NCBI GenBank assembly: GCA_964615505.1
Contig: CAZTOR010000015.1
Coordinates: 1-9,455, forward strand
DNA from: ARS21 sp964615505
GTDB lineage: Archaea; Nanobdellota; Nanobdellia; UBA10117; ARS21
Direction: 5' to 3'
DNA: 9,455 nucleotides
Both the position numbers and the translations under genes were made by a program. Numbering within the stretch: the first letter of the stretch is position 1; every line of letters starts with the position of its first letter. Under the pieces are notes generated by a model. That model did no database searches, had not been told where the DNA came from, and saw only the letters and a program-made list of their open reading frames with translations. Below, one piece after another: positions 6,208 through 9,455 of the stretch.

Positions 6208-6600
6208 TTAGAATGGTAGGAACGGTTGAATAAATGGCCAAATGAATGGAGACAACGCAATTAGAACTCCAATAACTAGACTGTGAGCCCATCTTTCATG
6301 TGTTCCTGGACCTCTTGCTCTTGAAAAGACTGCAGATTTCATGTGTACAACAATCATTGCGATCATACCAATCAAGAATAACATAATGTATTGATTGGAT
6401 AGGAAGCTAGGCAGCCCTAGACCAACTACGAAATCAATGTTTAATGCAGCAAAAGTTAATGCAATAACATAAACCATAGAAGAAAGACCGTGCATAATTG
6501 TAGATTTAGCATCTCCGGAAAGATCTGTTACCATAAATATGATATCAATAATACCAACAATTAATCCCCAAACTACTGCTCCAAAGATCTCTAATGCCAT
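6208..6600 (-). CDS. Unrecognised four-helix small membrane protein
   Basis: A 130-residue integral membrane protein that I cannot assign to a family. Four hydrophobic stretches are visible: about residues 6-24, 39-61, 70-88 and 107-127. The loop between helices 3 and 4 contains SRARGPGTHERWAHS, a charged and probably conserved stretch. The C-terminus is rich in Pro and Trp (SPFIWPFIQPFLPF). A TATA box on the minus strand lies about 26 bp before the ATG. The codon choice looks richer in G+C than in the downstream metallopeptidase gene, which may reflect stronger expression. The stop codon abuts the metallopeptidase start, so a joint role at the membrane is possible. Confidence 0.82.
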   Translation of the reverse strand: MALEIFGAVVWGLIVGIIDIIFMVTDLSGDAKSTIMHGLSSMVYVIALTFAALNIDFVVGLGLPSFLSNQYIMLFLIGMIAMIVVHMKSAVFSRARGPGTHERWAHSLVIGVLIALSPFIWPFIQPFLPF

Positions 6601-6620
6601 AATCCATATTATTCTGAATA

Positions 6621-6630
6621 CTATATAAAA
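6621..6630 (-). promoter_or_regulatory. TATA box for the four-helix membrane protein operon
   Basis: TTTTATATAG on the minus strand is centred about 26 bp before the ATG at 6600, the distance expected for a leaderless transcript. No Shine-Dalgarno sequence precedes the start. Confidence 0.58.
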
Positions 6631-6651
6631 TTTTCTCGGGCAAAGAAAGTC

Positions 6652-6659
6652 TTTAATAT
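6652..6659 (+). promoter_or_regulatory. Probable TATA box for glycyl-tRNA synthetase
   Basis: TTTAATAT is centred about 24 bp before the ATG at 6679. It would give a nearly leaderless RNA, like the other genes here. An alternative is TATATAAA at 6623-6630, which would leave a leader of about 26 nt containing AGGT six bases before the start. The sequence alone does not decide between them. Confidence 0.4.
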
Positions 6660-6678
6660 CCTCCTCCGTAGGTTAATT

Positions 6679-8127
6679 ATGGTCGACATTTCCGCTTTTA
6701 TCAAGAAAAACGGGTTAATTTGGGGTCCGGAACCAGAGATATATGAAGGTATCGCGGGATTCTATACCTATGGACCGCTTGGTAAATTATTAAAAAATCA
6801 AGTAGAAAATCAAATTAGAAATATTTTTTCAAAGTATGATTTGTGGGAAGTTGAAACACCTTTAATCGCTCCAGAAGTAGTTTGGGAAGCATCAGGACAT
6901 TTGGGCGGATTTACTGATCCTTTAATTAAAGACGAAAAAGGAGGATTACATAGAGTGGATAAATTAATTGAAGAACAACTTCTAAAAGATGGAAAAAATC
7001 CAGATGAGTTCAATATTGGAAATATGACTAATAAGGAACTATTGAAATTTATCAAGGATAATAAGATTTCTGCTCCAAACGGAAGACAGCTTCAAGAAAA
7101 AATTGTTGATCATAATTTAATGATGGAGACTACTATATCAACTGAAACGCGAGCATTTAACCGTCCAGAAACTGCAACATTAACTTACTTACCTTTCAAA
7201 AATTATCATGAATATTTTAGGAAGAAAATGCCTTTCGGTGTTTATCAAATTGGTAAGGCTTTCCGAAACGAAATATCTCCTAGAAACAATGTTTTAAGAG
7301 GCAGAGAATTTACTCAAGCTGAAGGACAAATTTTTTTACATGAAAACCAAAAAAAGGAAATGGAATTATCTGACAAAATACTTGAAATGGAGCTTCCTTT
7401 TTGGTCTTATCAAATGCAGAACAAAAAAAATAACTGGAACAAAATATCAATCAAGAGCGCACTAAAGAAAGGTTTAATCAAATCGAGAGGATATGCTTAT
7501 TCATTAGCTCTTTCATATGAATTTATTAAAAATTTAAAAATTCCTGAAGATCGAGTAAGATACCGACAACACAATCCTAATGAATTGGCTTTCTATGCAG
7601 AAGATGCCTGGGATTTAGAAGTTAGAACAAATTCTCAATCATGGGTGGAAATTGCAGGAATCCATGACCGTAAAAATTACGATTTAACTCAACACCAAGG
7701 AAAATCAAAAACATCCTTAAAAGTAGATGGAGAAATTCCACACATTTTAGAAATAGCTTTTGGAACAGACAGAATAGCATATTCGTTAATCGATATTTTT
7801 ACTTCGGAAGAAAAAATCGGGAAAGATTCTCGTGTTGTATGGAAGATCCCTAAGACATTAGCACCCGTTAGATTTGCAATTTTCCCACTTCAAAAGAAAG
7901 ACGGGTTACCTGAAAAAGCTCAAGCTATTTTTAATAATCTCTCTGAAAAATACAAATGTATTTATGATGAATCTGGATCCATTGGAAAAAGATATCGAAG
8001 ACAAGATGAAAGAGGTACACCTCATTGTATAACTGTCGATTACCAATCATTAGAAGACGGAACGGTAACGCTTCGAGAAAGAGATAGTATGGAACAGAAA
8101 AGAATAAAAATTAAAGACCTAACTTAA
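6679..8127 (+). CDS. glyS: Glycyl-tRNA synthetase, archaeal/eukaryotic alpha2 type
   Basis: A 482-residue class II synthetase that charges tRNA-Gly. The N-terminus has GIAGFYTYGPLGKLLKN and the motif 1 region VETPLIAPEVVWEASGHLGG (58-77). Motif 2 is FRNEISPRNN with REFTQAE (195-215), the block WVEIAGIHDRKNYDLTQH spans 322-339, and motif 3 is PHILEIAFGTDR (354-365). The anticodon-binding domain occupies about 395-482 (APVRFAIFPLQ, GKRYRRQDERGTP). It is shorter than common archaeal versions of about 570-580 residues. The CxxC zinc pairs seen in many archaeal GlyRS between motifs 1 and 2 are absent. Signature residues differ from the usual pattern: RPETATL for RPETAQG, AEGQIF for AE-x-E-x-F, and EIAFG for EPSFG. 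The family call is secure and the variant sites are treated separately. A small gene follows four bases after the stop. Confidence 0.95.
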   Translation: MVDISAFIKKNGLIWGPEPEIYEGIAGFYTYGPLGKLLKNQVENQIRNIFSKYDLWEVETPLIAPEVVWEASGHLGGFTDPLIKDEKGGLHRVDKLIEEQLLKDGKNPDEFNIGNMTNKELLKFIKDNKISAPNGRQLQEKIVDHNLMMETTISTETRAFNRPETATLTYLPFKNYHEYFRKKMPFGVYQIGKAFRNEISPRNNVLRGREFTQAEGQIFLHENQKKEMELSDKILEMELPFWSYQMQNKKNNWNKISIKSALKKGLIKSRGYAYSLALSYEFIKNLKIPEDRVRYRQHNPNELAFYAEDAWDLEVRTNSQSWVEIAGIHDRKNYDLTQHQGKSKTSLKVDGEIPHILEIAFGTDRIAYSLIDIFTSEEKIGKDSRVVWKIPKTLAPVRFAIFPLQKKDGLPEKAQAIFNNLSEKYKCIYDESGSIGKRYRRQDERGTPHCITVDYQSLEDGTVTLRERDSMEQKRIKIKDLT

Positions 8128-8131
8128 ACAA

Positions 8132-8275
8132 ATGTTAGTTCGGATATTTGGTCTTGCAGATTTATTAGCGGCATTATTTTTACTAACGGTGAGTTTTGAC
8201 AGTGCATTCTTAAATATAATACTAAAATCTTTAATGGTCATTCATTTATACAAAGGTGTTATTAGTTTTCTTTAG
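8132..8275 (+). CDS. Small hydrophobic protein (47 residues) downstream of glyS
   Basis: An ATG four bases after the glyS stop opens a 47-codon frame ending in TAG at 8273. The product MLVRIFGLADLLAALFLLTV... has two hydrophobic stretches (about 8-22 and 25-40) joined by SFD, and ends with KGVISFL. The I-x-G-L-A-D-L-L-A-A start and the L-Y-K-G-x-I end are like those of small two-helix membrane proteins in archaea. The frame fills the whole interval to the convergent pduO gene and overlaps its stop by four bases, which fits the tight packing elsewhere in the window. Without homologues it stays a prediction, but a purely random frame with this hydrophobic layout and spacing is unlikely. Confidence 0.62.
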   Translation: MLVRIFGLADLLAALFLLTVSFDSAFLNIILKSLMVIHLYKGVISFL

Positions 8276-8811
8276 ATTTCGAAATCTACTTGTTTTTCTT
8301 TATTTCCAGAATCTTTATTCTCTTTAAGTGACGCGAGATATAAATAATCTGAGAGTCGGTTCAAATACTTCAATAAAATTTTATTCATCTCTCTTTCTTG
8401 TGCAATTTTAACAACCGCTCGCTCCAATTTACGTGAGAGTGTTCTGGACATGTGAATCATTGAAGCAATTTCAGTTCCACCTGGCAAAACAAAATTAGTT
8501 ATTGGACCAACTTCGCTTTCAAGATATTTACAAGCCAATTCAATTCTTTCGAGATGTCGTTCTTCAATTCTTTTTGTTCTATGTTCATGAGTTGTTCTTA
8601 GAGGAGTAGCAATATCTGAACCAACAACAAACAATTCGTTTTGTATCTTTTCAAATTCTGCTCTATATTTTTTTGATTGAATAAATCCAATAAACGCGTT
8701 TAATTCATCAGAGATTCCAATTGCTTCTATAGTTGTAGAATTTTTACCAATTCTAGTTCCATCAAACAACGAAGTGTCGCCGTTGTCCCCATTTTTTGTA
8801 GAAATGCTCAT
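8272..8811 (-). CDS. pduO: PduO-type corrinoid adenosyltransferase
   Basis: A 179-residue ATP:cob(I)alamin adenosyltransferase, which moves the 5'-deoxyadenosyl group of ATP to reduced corrinoid to give adenosylcobalamin. The N-terminal nucleotide-binding segment is NGDNGDTSLFDGTRIGKN (7-24). SDELNAFIG (34-42, with D35) follows, then ELFVVGSDIATP (59-70). VLPGGTEIASMIHMSRTLSR (108-127) supplies R123, and YLNRLSDYLYLAS (149-161) supplies N151 and D155. The family is a homotrimer of helical bundles. The last ~18 residues are a charged extension. The start lies two bases after the nrdJ stop, so it is the second gene of an operon whose first product requires adenosylcobalamin. Confidence 0.94.
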   Translation of the reverse strand: MSISTKNGDNGDTSLFDGTRIGKNSTTIEAIGISDELNAFIGFIQSKKYRAEFEKIQNELFVVGSDIATPLRTTHEHRTKRIEERHLERIELACKYLESEVGPITNFVLPGGTEIASMIHMSRTLSRKLERAVVKIAQEREMNKILLKYLNRLSDYLYLASLKENKDSGNKEKQVDFEI

Positions 8812-8813
8812 TA

Positions 8814-9455
8814 TTATGAACAGCCGCTAGTTGCTCCACAGACATCACACAATTCACATGCTCCGTTTCGTCGCATCATCATCGCACCACATTCGCCACA
8901 CTTACTTCCAGTGTAACCCATTGCTTTTATTGTATCGTCTGTTTCTTCTTCTTCTTTTAAAACTTCAGGAGTTCCAGTAGCCGCAAGTTTTGTCTGAATG
9001 ATTTGTTGAGAATATTCTCCTTTCAATACATCTTCGACCTTTTTCAAAATTGGATGATCCTTCCATTCAGCAAAACATTCATCAATTAATTCTTGAGTAT
9101 CGTGACCTCGAGATAAAGAGAAGCTCAAAGTGCTGCTTATGAAATCCAATATTTCTTGATTGCTTGGAGTTGTCTTAGGCATCACCAATTTAACTTTAAT
9201 TAATTTTCCTGATTCACTTACGTTGGTATGTATATAAAGGTCTTGTGGACCCACTTTGTGATGATTAATTGTCTCAATTGTTTGAACTTCTAATTTAGTA
9301 TTATTTTTATTATTTTCAACAACAATTTCTTCATTAAATATATCTTCAATTTCAGAATTAATTCCTGAAGTAGAAGATAATGGTTGACTTAATTTACTTT
9401 CATCTCGATAAAGTGCAACTGCTTTAATCATTAATTTCCAACTATCATAATATGC
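8814..9455 (-). CDS. nrdJ: Adenosylcobalamin-dependent (class II) ribonucleotide reductase, C-terminal part
   Basis: The frame runs off the right edge, leaving 213 C-terminal residues. The edge sequence YYDSWKLMIKAVALYRDESK with SQPL matches the end of the NrdJ catalytic barrel, so the internal ATG at 9431 is not the start. Residues ~63-145 form the segment with DLYIHTNVSESGKLIKVKL and FISSTLSFSLSRGHDTQELI. The C-terminus MGYTGSKCGECGAMMMRRNG, then CELCDVCGATSGCS, is the family's cysteine-rich tail (C186, C189, C200, C203, C206, C212). It binds zinc and contributes to thiol delivery to the active site. The enzyme reduces ribonucleotides to deoxyribonucleotides using adenosylcobalamin and works without an oxygen-dependent partner. 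Its operon partner pduO makes that cofactor. The promoter is outside the window. Confidence 0.95.
   Translation of the reverse strand, partial: AYYDSWKLMIKAVALYRDESKLSQPLSSTSGINSEIEDIFNEEIVVENNKNNTKLEVQTIETINHHKVGPQDLYIHTNVSESGKLIKVKLVMPKTTPSNQEILDFISSTLSFSLSRGHDTQELIDECFAEWKDHPILKKVEDVLKGEYSQQIIQTKLAATGTPEVLKEEEETDDTIKAMGYTGSKCGECGAMMMRRNGACELCDVCGATSGCS

Noticed and set aside
6660..6673. CCTCCTCC followed by TAGG before glyS as a hairpin or regulatory site.
   Set aside because: Only about three base pairs can form; no known motif is recognisable.

Overview
The window looks like a piece of a small, low-G+C archaeal genome, most likely from the DPANN group (Woesearchaeota/Pacearchaeota-like). 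The evidence is an archaeal tRNA-splicing endonuclease (EndA), an archaeal/eukaryotic-type glycyl-tRNA synthetase and ribonuclease Z. TATA boxes lie about 24-29 bp before start codons, which implies leaderless transcripts, and genes are packed tightly with overlapping ends. A run of exactly 100 N (3058-3157) shows the sequence is a scaffold with a gap, probably a metagenome assembly. The DPANN placement is an inference; no marker here settles the lineage.

Left part (1-4035, + strand) is an envelope locus. It opens with the 3' end of a very acidic secreted protein made of CARDB-like domains, with a C-terminal membrane anchor and a basic tail. A hairpin/T-tract terminator and a fresh TATA box follow. 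The large gene at 908-3343 has a signal peptide, five Ig-like (NEW3/CARDB-like) repeats, one membrane helix and a long lysine-rich cytoplasmic tail. In the tail an aromatic motif W-x-x-F-x-x-W-L recurs between KKKT repeats, and the assembly gap lies inside those repeats. Its stop overlaps (ATGA) the start of an unrecognised 231-residue soluble protein at 3340-4035. This pair is the best candidate in the window for an undescribed system.

Middle part (4025-6600) is largely RNA processing and small operons. RNase Z (minus) and EndA (plus) diverge from a 41-bp spacer, so two tRNA maturation nucleases share a control region. EndA is coupled to a 66-residue zinc-ribbon protein. On the minus strand an unknown four-helix membrane protein abuts a YgjP-like zinc metallopeptidase with no gap.

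Right part (6679-9455) carries glycyl-tRNA synthetase with several altered signature residues, then a 47-residue hydrophobic protein. Converging from the right is the minus-strand pair nrdJ (B12-dependent ribonucleotide reductase, C-terminal part) and pduO (corrinoid adenosyltransferase). The second enzyme makes the adenosylcobalamin that the first one needs.

There is no tRNA, rRNA, CRISPR array, insertion sequence or integrase that I can support. Non-coding stretches are all under 100 bp: 820-907, 4934-4974, 6601-6678, 8128-8131 and 8812-8813.
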